A stretch of DNA of 64,000 nt from Allacma fusca (lineage: Eukaryota > Arthropoda > Collembola > Symphypleona > Sminthuridae). Below the pieces are notes generated by a model. The model was given only the letters and a program-made list of their open reading frames with translations. It was not told the DNA's origin and searched no databases. The DNA lies in NCBI GenBank assembly GCA_947179485.1, contig OX359250.1, forward strand, positions 25,988,654 to 26,052,653. The letters run 5' to 3'. The translations under genes and the position numbers were made by a program. Below are positions 1 through 10,324 of the stretch, piece after piece. The first letter of the stretch is position 1, and each line of letters starts with the position of its first letter.

Positions 1-1409
1 TCTATTGGCGAACGCTCCTTAAATGTTGACAATAATTCAACCTTTATAGACTTTACCATGCGTTTACAAACACCACCCATATGAGGAGATGCCGGTGGAT
101 TGAACTTCCATCTAATCCCAGTACCGAAAATTCCACAAAATTTGATCTCGATCAATCTCAGCAATCTCAACAATGCTTTCATCACCTCATTGTTTGCCTC
201 ATGTAAATTGTTGTCTGACGAAATCGCCCTTTTTTGCCCCAATCTAGCAATAGCCTTCCGAATTGCTTTTATTGCTGCATCTGTCGATTCTGAACTACCT
301 CCAAGTGAATCGCCATAATTGCCAAACGTGATAACACAATATCTCTCCACCTTGTTTCTTCCTAGAATTACAATCATAGGTCCAACATCATCGATTCGAG
401 TGATTATAAATGGTCAACTCTGTCTTATTAGCTCCCATTATTGGACTTCTAGGGTCCATCTTCTGTATTCTGCACCACTACCAATCTCGGAACGCTTTCC
501 TGACAGCAGATCTTCCCCGTAAAATCCAATTATTTTCAAAACAGTGTTTAAAACTATTCCCATTACTTGCTGAGCGTTTCTATTGTGTAGGTACAAACAA
601 AACAGTTTTGTGGATCTGTGATCTGGACTCAAAATACCAGGACGTTTCCCTAGCATTCCCTATAATTTCATGCATACAATCTCCACTTCAATCGCAGTAC
701 ACCATTTTCATCAATCTTGAGTTCAATGTTTTTAATAACGCTTGGAACAGTTTGACATTTCCATACGCATGCCATTTCCGCTCCAAACGTTTCTTGCTGG
801 ATGACCTTCCACCATATCATTTATGCATCGTCAATCTCATCTCCATTCAATTCGCTAATCCTAGTGGATGGTAATAATTGAGAATGACTCAACGTACCCA
901 AGCTGTCGCTCGAATCAATTTTAGCCAAGATGAAAATCCGTTGACATCAGGTACATAGTCAGGTACTTAAGAAATGGAATTGACATGATCAAATTCTTTA
1001 TTCAGTTCTTGTTTTCTACCTTGGGTATTTGTGTTTTCCTTCAGGCAACTCGACACTTTTTTTCTGAGGAAAGCTGGACCGTGGAACCACCGGAAATCAG
1101 GTCTGAATCTAGGTCTATTAATTCGGGTGGCTTCATCGTCTATATTCTAATCCGTGAGTACCAGTGAATGCCAGTCCACTAATTTCAATGATTCCGAACT
1201 GCAGATACCGTCCATGAATCTGACCAATATAGTGGACGCTATTGGTTACTGGTTCTCCGTGATTGCCTTCGCCAAACGACTTCCCGTTACAGCAGTTTGC
1301 AACTCTAACCTTAGAATGGACAAGGCTTTCAACGGTGATACTCTTTATTTTGCCACCACGAACGCTATTGCAACATCCCCAGTGTTTGCATCGTTAGGTA
1401 TATTATAAG
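1..1409 (-). pseudogene. BEL/Pao retrotransposon pol remnant (RNase H and integrase)
   Basis: Read on the minus strand, this stretch has the order of a BEL/Pao polyprotein end. At about 1370-1260 an RNase H-type block contains SIPRLELQ. At about 500-420 there is an integrase zinc/core segment with LRGRSAVRKAFRDW. At about 110-40 comes the integrase end with NPPASPHMGG followed by RMVKSIK. These blocks are typical of Pao-type integrases. They lie in different frames with stops between them, so nothing here is translatable as a whole. The left end runs off the window. The reverse transcriptase expected between protease and RNase H is missing. It was apparently deleted before the hAT-like element inserted, because the sequences flanking that element join in frame. 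Confidence 0.75.
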
Positions 1410-2173
1410 CATTGATGCGCCCGTTACGTTACTTTTACCCGACAATAACGGAATAACGCCGTTTTTAACGTAACGGTCTAAATTTGGAGCAGGTAATAAC
1501 GTAACGGTAACGGAACTAGGGTGTGCTGAACATTCATCAGAATAACTATAACGCTTAAGCGTGTGTAAACAGAAAACGATATTGTAGCGTAACGTAACGC
1601 TATCAAATAAATATATGCATGCACATGTTTTTGACCCTTTATTGTGCTCAATCCACACGCTTTTGCTCACAAAAAAACGATGTGTAATCGGCTTATGAAT
1701 TAAGTTTTGGTTCTAACGAAGTTTCTAGTAGATAAGAACTAACCATGGAGAATACTGATGGTGGTAATAGGAGTTAAATGAATTTAAAAAAGGACAAATG
1801 TTGAGATTACCACACCGGGGTAGTCGGGATGCGGATCAGATTGCAGGTGAATCAAGAACTACACAGAAACTGTAAATTGCCTTTTCGCTACATTTTCTGT
1901 ATACCAAGTACGTCTGGCAATACTAGTTGTTTGACATTTTAGTTTATACCGAGCGGACAATAATAGTAACGGTAACGAAAAGTAACGGTTATTTAATATT
2001 TTTTAATGGTAACGAAAATTAACGCTGGAGTATTACCGTTGTCTTGTAGTAACGGAATGGTAACGCTTAATTTTTTATACGATATTTAGTAATGTAATGA
2101 TAATTAACGGCAATTTTAAAACCTATCGTAATAGTGTAACGTAACGTAACGAAACTGTGAATGCGCATCTCTG
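1410..2173. mobile_element. hAT-like non-autonomous element with TAACG-rich arms
   Basis: A 764-bp insertion flanked by an exact 8-bp direct repeat, attataag, at 1402-1409 and 2174-2181. Its ends are imperfect inverted repeats: CATTGATGCGC on the left and the complement of CAGAGATGCGC on the right. Both arms (about 1420-1600 and 1960-2160) are dense in GTAACG/CGTTAC motifs. An 8-bp duplication with a CA-starting inverted end is the hAT signature. No transposase is seen, so it would depend on a helper element. It sits inside the decayed BEL/Pao pol. Confidence 0.75.
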
Positions 2174-2181
2174 ATTATAAG

Positions 2182-2376
2182 ACCCAATTAATATGAGAGG
2201 CTTAGCATTTACCAACGTTGGAAAGTTAACATCCTGAAGATAAGGAGGCGCTTGCTTTAACTTTGCCATGTCTACCGATAGCTGCATCAATGACATTCCA
2301 GACACTGTTCGGACATTCTGAAGATGATATGTTTTAACCTCTCGCCTTGATTTGCTGTTATTCTATTCGTTTTATC
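2182..2376 (-). pseudogene. BEL/Pao protease-region remnant
   Basis: Minus-strand reading contains PPYLQDVNFPTLVNAKP followed by LILIG. This matches the end of the DUF1758-type aspartic protease region of BEL/Pao polyproteins, where a short linker leads to a LLIG or LILIG motif. Stops and frame changes surround it. It belongs to the same decayed copy as the RNase H and integrase pieces at 1-1409. Removing the hAT-like element joins the two in frame directly from LILIGSYN to the RNase H side. The LINE interrupts it on the right, and what may be its continuation resumes at about 8448. Confidence 0.55.
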
Positions 2377-3070
2377 GCAAATAAAGTGTGTAACAGAGCT
2401 AACACCCGCGTAAAATAGTGCTCCCCAATCAAATACAAATAGTACAAGAAATTGACTAAGTGCAGAATCCAGAATAGGACGTGTGAAAAGCTGGGAATTG
2501 AGGAAGTGCAAATGTGTGGATCTCGTTAAATTGAACAGACGCATGTGTGAATAAAACACATATGTAGATCCAGCCCAAGCCGCTGAGCAGAGTCACAAAA
2601 GGACGCAAAGTTTATCTCCAAATCAACACACATATATGTGTGCATAATACATAAGTGCAAGGATATACTGAACAAACAGTGTAGGCACAGTGAAGATAAG
2701 TAGAAGAGTGCAAGTACATATCAAAGTTTTGATATAGACGCTACAAACCTACTTTCAAGGACAAGAGAAGTCACGTGACACAAAGAGGCAGAGCTTCCCG
2801 AAGCGATCGACTGAGCCGACAATCAACACTTAGCAATAGTATATAGCCGACAACCAGCACATGGCATCAAAATTGACCGACTACCCGGGGAAGACAAACA
2901 GGAGATAACACTAAGACGATAACCGACACTTGAGAACACAACTGACCGACAACCAACAACCAAAGGAGAATATTGGCCCTTCACCAGGTAGTACTAGTCA
3001 AAGTACTCTTTAAAAAGCTAATCCGAAGACTATCGCAAAACTAAAAACAATCAGACCAACTGCCATAAAA

Positions 3071-3496
3071 GTGTACGGGTCGCGCTGTAACCAGGAATTT
3101 GGACCCTGTACACCAACCCGAGTAAAAGTTCGGGATTGTGAAAAACGTGCCTCTGGTAACTGAAGCTAGAGGTACCCGAGAATCTCAACGGGAGTAGCAA
3201 CATCCCAAACTAATAAAAGCCCGGGATTGTGTAGAACGCGCCCCTTGCAACTAGGACGCTAAGGGGTACCCGTGGCTGAATTAGGTAAGAGTACTCTCCC
3301 AAATCCCAATCGCAAAACTCTAATGCAGGAACCCCAAAGCCCAACGATACACCAAGAAGAAGAACCACAATTCCGAAGGTCATCACTCCTAATCCGTACC
3401 CCTCGATCTACACTCAATATGTACATCAGGGTATAACAGACCTAGCCAGCAGAGTGTACCGGTCGCGCTGAAACCTGGCACTTGGATTCCGTACAC
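3071..3496 (+). other. Paired hairpin modules in the LINE 5' leader
   Basis: Two hairpin types each occur twice. Type 1 is at 3071-3113 and 3454-3496. Both begin GTGTACnGG, share a loop containing GTCGCGCTG, and close with CC..GTACAC. Type 2 is at 3148-3175 and 3238-3269. In the first copy GTGCCTCT pairs with AGAGGTAC; in the second GCCCCTT pairs with AAGGGGT. The arms differ between copies but stay complementary, which argues for selection on RNA structure. A third small hairpin, cccga/tcggg, lies at about 3117-3134. The role could be translation initiation or RNP packaging; the sequence does not say which. Confidence 0.6.
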
Positions 3497-3528
3497 CAAC
3501 TTATACACAAGGTAAACTAGACCAACAC

Positions 3529-4545
3529 ATGAATCCTGCCAACCTTGATTCCGCACAGTTCTTCACCCCAAAGCAGGAACGTGAAGTAATCTTCCGTAGA
3601 TCCATCTTGATTAAAACATCGCCATCAAAATCCAATCCATCAACTAGCCAAACACATTCTCCCCTTCTAAACGAGGAGAGAGTAGAGTCAGGAAAGCTAC
3701 ATTCAGTAGACGAGACTGAGCAGAAAAAAATAGAAAACAAAAAACGTAAACTAGAACACGAAGACACTATACCTCGAATTATACGAAAGAAGGACGAAAA
3801 ACAAGAGCAAGAAACCAGACCATATACAAAGATGGGGCTAGATGATGAAACCAAGATGTTCTTCAAAAGCCTACTACAAGAACACCAAACGAAATACGAC
3901 GAAGGACAGGGACAAATCAACGCATCCCTGGAAATCGTGACGCAAAAGTTAAATAGGCTAGAGGGACAAGTCATTCCGGAAGTGAAAGATCTCCAAAAGA
4001 AAACAGCAACACTGGAGAAGAAGGTAACAGTACTGGAGAGAGAAAATGAAATCCTTCACAAAATGATCAGACGCAACAACCTTCTATTCTCTGGCATACC
4101 AGAAGACCTAAATTGTGAGACATCTGTATATCTGCCAAATAAAATCAATGATATTCACAAGAACTATGCAGTGACTCCAGCTCCAGCAAATATTGTGGCG
4201 TTCCGTGTTGGAAAATATCAGACAGGCAAGTCCAGACCAATTAAAGTTCGTTTCATCTACCAATCCCAAGCGGATGAGATACTGTCTAAAAGCCATGAAA
4301 AAGACGGACCACTCCGAAGAGCAAGAATATACATGAACGAAGACGTCTCGGCAATCGAAGGCACCAACCGGTACTTGATCAGAAAGGAAGCAACTGCAGC
4401 AAAACGAGCAGGAGCATTGGTAGAAAACTGGAAAACAAGTACAGTGACAATCCAGGGCATCAAGCTGGAAGCCAAAGGAGGAATCCTTTACCGGGATGGG
4501 AAGCCGGATGAAACACAACCATCGACAGGAGATCGAAACTTCTGA
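3529..4545 (+). CDS. LINE ORF1 protein (coiled coil plus RRM-like, 338 aa)
   Basis: An intact 338-codon frame starting ATG at 3529. Residues 1-100 are polar and basic. A Lys/Glu-rich heptad-like stretch at about 120-185 predicts a coiled coil for trimerisation. After it comes RRNNLLFSGIPED, then a strand around RPIKVRF, the layout of the RRM-type RNA-binding domain found in LINE ORF1 proteins. The protein would coat LINE RNA as a ribonucleoprotein. The frame ends in TGA at 4543-4545, and the same frame reopens at once into ORF2. I see no Gag-type CCHC knuckle. Start choice is the first in-frame ATG after the structured leader. Confidence 0.85.
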   Translation: MNPANLDSAQFFTPKQEREVIFRRSILIKTSPSKSNPSTSQTHSPLLNEERVESGKLHSVDETEQKKIENKKRKLEHEDTIPRIIRKKDEKQEQETRPYTKMGLDDETKMFFKSLLQEHQTKYDEGQGQINASLEIVTQKLNRLEGQVIPEVKDLQKKTATLEKKVTVLERENEILHKMIRRNNLLFSGIPEDLNCETSVYLPNKINDIHKNYAVTPAPANIVAFRVGKYQTGKSRPIKVRFIYQSQADEILSKSHEKDGPLRRARIYMNEDVSAIEGTNRYLIRKEATAAKRAGALVENWKTSTVTIQGIKLEAKGGILYRDGKPDETQPSTGDRNF

Positions 4546-7500
4546 AAAGCCGGCCGCCCGCAACCCGCTAAAATTGCAACAAGTATTTTATTTGGGAACG
4601 TGAACGGAATTAAAAGAAAACTATCACTAATAACTAATTTTTTAAACAATATCAAACCTAACATATTCTGCCTAGCTGAAACTTGGACGAAGGAAAATGT
4701 AATCGCTGAAAAGCTCCTACCCAACTACAAGTGCACTACAATTAGTGCAACAACAAATGCAAAAGGGGGTAGACCAAGCGGAGGCACGCTAGTCGGCGTT
4801 AAGACAGAAATATTAAAATCCACAAAAATAACTTTTAAAAATGAAAACTATTTAGAATTAACAATTGACGAAGGAAACAAACTCCGTGTATACTTCACTT
4901 ACTTTCCCCCGCCCGAAGAATTTGATGAGTTAGTAGAAGAATTCTTAAGCAACATAACAACCTCAAACGTCATTCTAATGGGAGACTTCAACGCAAGAAT
5001 AAGCGCAACAACTCCAGATAACACATCGACGAATAATAGGAAAATAACAGACCATCGAAATTCAGAAGATAAAATAACAAACCGAAGAGGAAAGAAAATG
5101 AAAAGGCAACTTGAAAACCAGGGACTTGCAATATTGAATGGTAGGACAAAAGGGGACGAAACAGGAAACTACACCTACATATCTCAGAGTGGGAACTCTA
5201 TGATTGATCTGTGTTTAGCTGATAACGAAGCGATGAATGGCATACTCGACTTAAAGGTGATAGAATCACATGAATCGGATCACATGCCTATTCTTCTACT
5301 CAGACAAGAAGAGCAAACCTTTGGATCAAATGAGTCCACTATAAATAGAATAAATTGGAACAAGGATCTCAAAAAGGCATTCACTCGCCAAATCTATATT
5401 GAACGTGAAGAAATCAGAACCCGTGTAAATGGAGACATTCAACAATTATCGAAGGAGATGTACAAATATGCAAACCAAACTGGAATGAAAACAACCAGAA
5501 GGATAGGAGAAATTCGACATAATGCACCCAAATGGTTCAACCAAGAATGTCGAAAGCTAAAGAAAACATGCAACGAAAGACTAAAAGTATTACGGCAAAA
5601 CCCAGGAAACCAACAACAGACAACAGAATACATAAACGCAAGAAACCAATACAAGAAACACACCTCTAACTCCAAGCTAGAATACTACACGTCTTTAAGG
5701 AATACCATCATATCCTCAAAGAACTCGACAGACTTCTGGAAAAGTCTGAACATTTTCAGATGCAATAAAAGAAGAGGCGAAACTACAAATTTAATTTCTA
5801 ATGAAGCATGGGAAAATCACTACAGAAACCTATTCGATGGAGTGGACAGTACGCCTCACCGACAGATACAGACGGCACACCAACCATTTCATCTTGATGA
5901 ACTGAATCAGGCACTAAGGAAATTATCAAACAATAAGAGCTCAGGTACAGACGGCATTCCTAACGAAATCTGGAAATACTTACCACTGTAATTTCGGCCA
6001 TGTCTATTAGAATGCCTGAATAAGTGCCTTGCAAATCCCATCCCTGATACGTGGGGGGAAATAATCATAGCTCCAATATATAAGAAGGGCGACAAAAACT
6101 CACCTTGTAACTACAGACCAATTTCTTTAGTCAACACAATAGTTAAGCTATTTACGATGCTCCTGCCAAAGCGACTGCACACATGGATCGAAAAACATAA
6201 GGTGTTATCAGAATCCCAAGCAGCATACAGAAAGCATAGAAGCTGTTCAGACCACTTGTTTGTATTAAACACTAATACAGAATGCGCTGGCAAACCAGAA
6301 GAAGTTGTACTGCTTATTCGTAGATCTGTCAAAGGCATTTGATTCCATTAAGAGGAAACGTCTATGGGATATGTTAGAAACGCTGGGAGTACCTGCCTAC
6401 ATTCTTCTAAAGATACAAGAAATATACAGTCAAGCAAAGGCAAAAATCCAAACATCAGGGGGATATACAAATTTCATGGACGCACTTAATGGAGTACTGC
6501 AGGGGGAAACACTGAGTCCGACGTTATTCTCTATATATATTGATGAAATCACAGAATTGCTTTTCAAATCCAAAGTACGAGGTGCGAAACTGCTTACCAC
6601 TGAAGTTACCATCCTACTTTACGCGGACGACATCGTATTAACAACAGACTCTCCCGCAGACCTCCAAACCCAGATCGGAATTCTCAGAAGATTCTTCAGC
6701 AGAAACGACCTCAACATAAACCTGGAAAAAACCAAGGTGGTAATTTTTGGAAAAGGACCAGTACCAACAAAGAAAAACAAAGTTATGCCAATGGAATTAT
6801 ACTACAATGGAAATGTTATAGAAATAGCAAGTAGCTACAAATATTTAGGAGTGGAGTTTCATCGAAACGGAAAATTCCACTACCACCTCAAACAAACCCT
6901 TTTGAAGACCCACGCTGCAGTCGAGTTACTTTTAAACACTACTAGGTCAACCAAACTGAACGATATAGAAATCATCATGAGACTCTTCAACTCTTTAGTA
7001 ACAACAATCCCACTCTACGGATTCCCAATTTGGGGAATGGAGTTTGTAGATGAAATGGAAAAGATACAGACTAAATTTTTACGAAGAATTACTGGAGCCA
7101 GCAATCTCACTCCTGGATACATCCTGCGTCTGGAGACTGGAAGTAAATCAATGCGAGCATTAATCGCGAAAAGTATTATAACAACAATGTACAACTCTAT
7201 CTTCTCAGAAAATGCAACTGTTATGGCTTCAAAGTGCTACAGGCTGATGGAAGCAATCGAGGGAGACACGAATAATAGATCTCAGTGGAGGACATTATTT
7301 AAATCAATTAAACTTGAAGAGGATTTCAACAAATTCACAAGGGAATACTTGGAAAAAACTGCGACAGTTTATGGAGAAAGATAGATCTCCATTCTACAAA
7401 CACAGATGTAGAAGATATGTTGAAGACTGAGAGCAGCCGGTACATCGGATTAAAAACCCACGTTTGGAGGGAAGATTTTTACGGAAAGGGACACAGCTGG

Positions 7501-7839
7501 GCGCTTACGAAATTCATACAAACTCTCAGACTAGACAAACCAAGAATAAATGTTCAATGCAGAAACATTAATCTAAAAGCTATGACCTACCGGTGGAAAC
7601 CAAAAAGCGGACCGATCGACGCATTATGTGCGTGCTTTAAAAATGCAGAAGACCGCTACCATATAATGTGCGAATGTGAAGTTTACGAAGACATCAGAGC
7701 AAAGCATATCCCTGAAGCCAATAAGCTAAGACAACACGACTTTATCCAATATTTCCTAGAAACAGAAGAAGACCAGAGCCGAACAAAACGAGCCTATCTA
7801 TTCTGGAAGGACGCAATAAAAATAAGAAATGGTACTTGA
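4546..7839 (+). pseudogene. LINE ORF2 (endonuclease-reverse transcriptase), disrupted
   Basis: Endonuclease motifs lie at 4588-5300: FGNVNG, IFCLAETW, MGDFNAR, SMIDLCLAD and ESDHMPI. They include the metal-binding Glu and Asp and the catalytic Asp-His pair of AP-type endonucleases. The reverse transcriptase follows, with NYRPISLVNT, VDLSKAFD and the YADD active site at 6620-6631. The C-terminus (7417-7839) has a C..C..H..C pattern in CACFKNAEDRYHIMC. Defects are TAA at 5989-5991, a frameshift near 6300, and another near 7370-7390. No ATG lies near the start of the endonuclease; the frame is continuous with ORF1 except for one TGA. The three breaks mean no full-length product. Confidence 0.9.
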
Positions 7840-7880
7840 AGCTGGGAAGGTATTAGAAACACATTCGAAGTACAGTTGCA

Positions 7881-7981
7881 CCCACCCATGAGATTGGTAC
7901 AAAACATGTTAGCCGAAAGGAAGTGTACGGGTAGCAGCCCATCAATAGCCTTCGACAAATGGTACCAACCTCATGGGCGGG
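7881..7981 (+). other. Long stem-loop in the LINE 3' UTR
   Basis: Bases 7881-7900 (CCCACCCATGAGATTGGTAC) pair with 7962-7981 at 18 of 20 positions, enclosing a loop of about 60 nt. It lies 40 nt after the ORF2 stop. Stringent LINEs use a 3' UTR stem-loop as the recognition site for their own reverse transcriptase, so this is a good candidate for that signal. A second, smaller stem with arms GTGTAGGT and ACCTACAC lies at 8221-8272. Confidence 0.6.
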
Positions 7982-8429
7982 TACCAGACAAATAAGCAGG
8001 GATGTCGTAATGCTGGGGCTGTTGGCGAGCTGAAACACGTATAACAATAACTCACGACTTGGAGGCACTAATATATTTGTAAACCAATTTATATGTACTT
8101 GTATATTCTCTCGCAGCTAATACATCTGATATACCCGTAATCTATAAATAATTATCTACAATGTCCTATCTGGTACTTGATGATTAAGTAGTACAATAAT
8201 GAAGTGTAATGGAGAAAGACGTGTAGGTTTTTGACGGCCCTTGTTATAGCAGGGAACCTTTTTCACCTACACCACAACACTTAGTAATGTTTTTCAATAT
8301 ATTCTACTTCCTTAAACAATTCACAATTCATTTACTCTAATTAAAACTATTCGATTTTTTGTAATTAATGCGATAATAAGCGGGTTGTAAGGGCTAAGGC
8401 CAAATCGACCTTTAATAAATCTATCTATC

Positions 8430-8765
8430 TATTCTATTCGTTTTATCAAGTCGATTTACCATTTTGTGGCTCAACATTGCTTCACTCTTTCGCGTCACGC
8501 ACCTAAAGTATTTTACCATGTAATGTGCTTGATTGAATATCAATTTTGATACAAACAAGTGCCAATATTCTTTAATACTGGAAAGGTAACAAGTTAATGC
8601 CAAAACTTCACTTTCCCCCGCACCCTCCTATTTAGCTGGGGGTATTGTGGCACAATGAGTAACTGGCTTCCTAACTGGTTTTATTGAGACTAAACCTACT
8701 CATGTGTACCATTTTACCGTCCTCTGGAGTTAAAGTAATAAAAAAAATATAACCGGTGTACTTAC
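8430..8765. other. LINE right flank, no supported gene
   Basis: After the right copy of the LINE target duplication (8430-8447) the minus strand stays open to about 8603 (Cys/His residues in YFRCVTRKSEAMLSHKM). This could be the continuation of the BEL/Pao gag-pol junction interrupted by the LINE, but the match is too weak to assert. I could not place the next exon of the cytochrome b561 gene here. The one candidate acceptor, near 8583, leads to a stop after about 12 residues. Confidence 0.3.
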
Positions 8766-10212
8766 ATGCAACTACAACGGACAGGTAACCAAGGGTTGCG
8801 TGTGCAAGAACCATGATGAAGCGTATGCCCGGTGAGCTTGGTCGCCATGGCCCCACGAGACAATTGATGTGAAATAATATGACAGCTATTGCCCCAATGA
8901 TCTGGTGTATTGCGATCAATTGTTCTCTTTTTTCACCGACGTCCACCGCGCTATCGGATCCAGTACGTGGAGGTTGGCACATCCCCAAAACTATGAGAAA
9001 GATTTAACCAGATTGAGTGTCTTTACAAATCGATAACTAGGTTTTATTTTCTCCACGGAGATCATTTGTAAAATATAAATTGTGAATAAAACGGATTAAT
9101 TGGAGGTGATGTCTTACCTAAGCCAATATAGATCGCACATTTACTCGCATACAGCAAACCCATGTGAGCCTGAAATGCAAAACAATATGGACCGTCTTAC
9201 GGCATAAATTCACCTTGAACAAATTTATTAATTAAAAGCAAACATCAACGTGAATTTACACCCAAAGCGAAAATGAGTTCTGTATGTTTTTGAGAATACA
9301 AAAATAAGCACATGCAGTTTGCACTAAAAGAAAATAGTTGTTCTTTATGCTTGTCGTATTTAATATTCTAAGACATTTGAATTAGTAAAACTAGGTATGG
9401 CATATTGTACAATAGAAAATGCCATTCCATTTTGCCTTTTCCCGCAAAATATGCCCGAGAGATACATCCACAGTTCAATTCAAACATTTAAATAATTTCA
9501 AACAAACTACAAGCATCACATACCCAAAGCCAGCCTCCCACAAGCAAGCAGCCCCCACCGGTTTCCTTCCAGTACCTTGAGATGTGAATACTTATCACTC
9601 CAATCATGATCATCCCTACGATCATTGTGATACCATGGACTCTTCTTTGCATCTAAAATTGTAATGTTACATGGTCCGAAGTTAATCAAAGAACAAAATT
9701 CATCAATGTTCAATTATCACTGGCTAATATGTATGGAAAAGTAATATTACTCACATATGATCTCCTAATCAGGCGATTTTGCGCTTCACGAGTAAATTCA
9801 TTGTCTGTTTCGCTGCAAGCCATACATGTGTCCTGTTTAGATTGTCCTGGATCAGTCGTTCCCGGGCCTTGATTATCTGGATCTCCATAATTACATTTAG
9901 TCCTCATTGGCCATCTGCACACTTTGTTAGAAATGAATGTTTCGGGTGGATCCCTCCATTCGTTGTAATATACGTCTTTAGATGCCTGTGTACAAGCGTC
10001 GTAGTCGTTGTTATACATCACGTAGGTTTTATCACCGTTTCCAACGAGTTTAAAAGGGATTATATCCGTGTGACAGTTGAATATGCTTCGAAAATCGACA
10101 TGATAAGGATAGGGCTGCAAGATGAAAAATAAAAAAATTATGACCTTATAATTTCACATTAGTTATTAATAATGAAACCATTTAATTGAACGTACCATTC
10201 CGTCGTCCGAAT
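8766..10212 (-). CDS. Cytochrome b561-domain membrane protein (3'-partial exon set)
   Basis: Exons on the minus strand: 10212-10196, 10114-9755, 9652-9524, 9169-9118, 8990-8766. From the second onward all junctions have GT..AG and matching phase (0, 0, 1). The 10114-9755 exon encodes a soluble, Cys-containing segment I do not recognise. The next three give four hydrophobic segments with the b561 haem-ligand histidines: RRVHGITM, AHMGLLYA, AIHQIIGAIAV and LAHATLGYLSVV, plus the WRPSSPG loop typical of ferric-chelate-reductase-1-like (DOMON/reelin-b561) proteins. These transfer electrons across membranes to ferric iron or monodehydroascorbate. The last transmembrane exon or exons are not found before the LINE. 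They could lie left of this window, or the gene could be broken. Confidence 0.7.
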
Positions 10213-10324
10213 CTGAAAACGCCAAAGAAATCGTCATTTAGATTGCAAATTCAAGAGCTAGATTACACAATGTAAATAAATAAAGCTTCAGAAAGTAGAG
10301 CCTAAAGTATATTCATAAGCAGCA

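Larger units (their letters stand above)
2377..8429 (+). mobile_element. Nearly full-length LINE (non-LTR retrotransposon)
   Basis: A 6.05-kb insertion bounded by an exact 18-bp direct repeat, tattctattcgttttatc, at 2359-2376 and 8430-8447. In order it has a long 5' leader (about 1.15 kb), ORF1 with coiled coil and RNA-binding fold, ORF2 with AP-type endonuclease, reverse transcriptase and a Cys/His C-terminus, a structured 3' UTR, and a tail of AATAAA followed by short ATCT repeats. The target-site duplication and repeat tail are what target-primed reverse transcription leaves. ORF2 carries one nonsense codon and two frameshifts, so this copy is inactive but young. I cannot assign the clade by eye; Jockey/CR1/I-like is possible. 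Confidence 0.93.

Noticed and set aside
410-874. 154-codon plus-strand open frame
   Set aside because: It is the opposite strand of the BEL/Pao integrase remnant and shows no domain of its own.
3501-3974. Long minus-strand frame over LINE ORF1
   Set aside because: It shadows the well-supported ORF1 frame and has Cys/Ser-rich composition caused by antisense of Lys/Glu codons.
8421-8603. Minus-strand frame after an acceptor near 8583 as the next b561 exon
   Set aside because: In the phase required by the 8766 donor it gives about 12 residues and a stop, with no transmembrane segment.
9779-10132. 117-codon plus-strand frame
   Set aside because: It is antisense to the phase-consistent exon 10114-9755.
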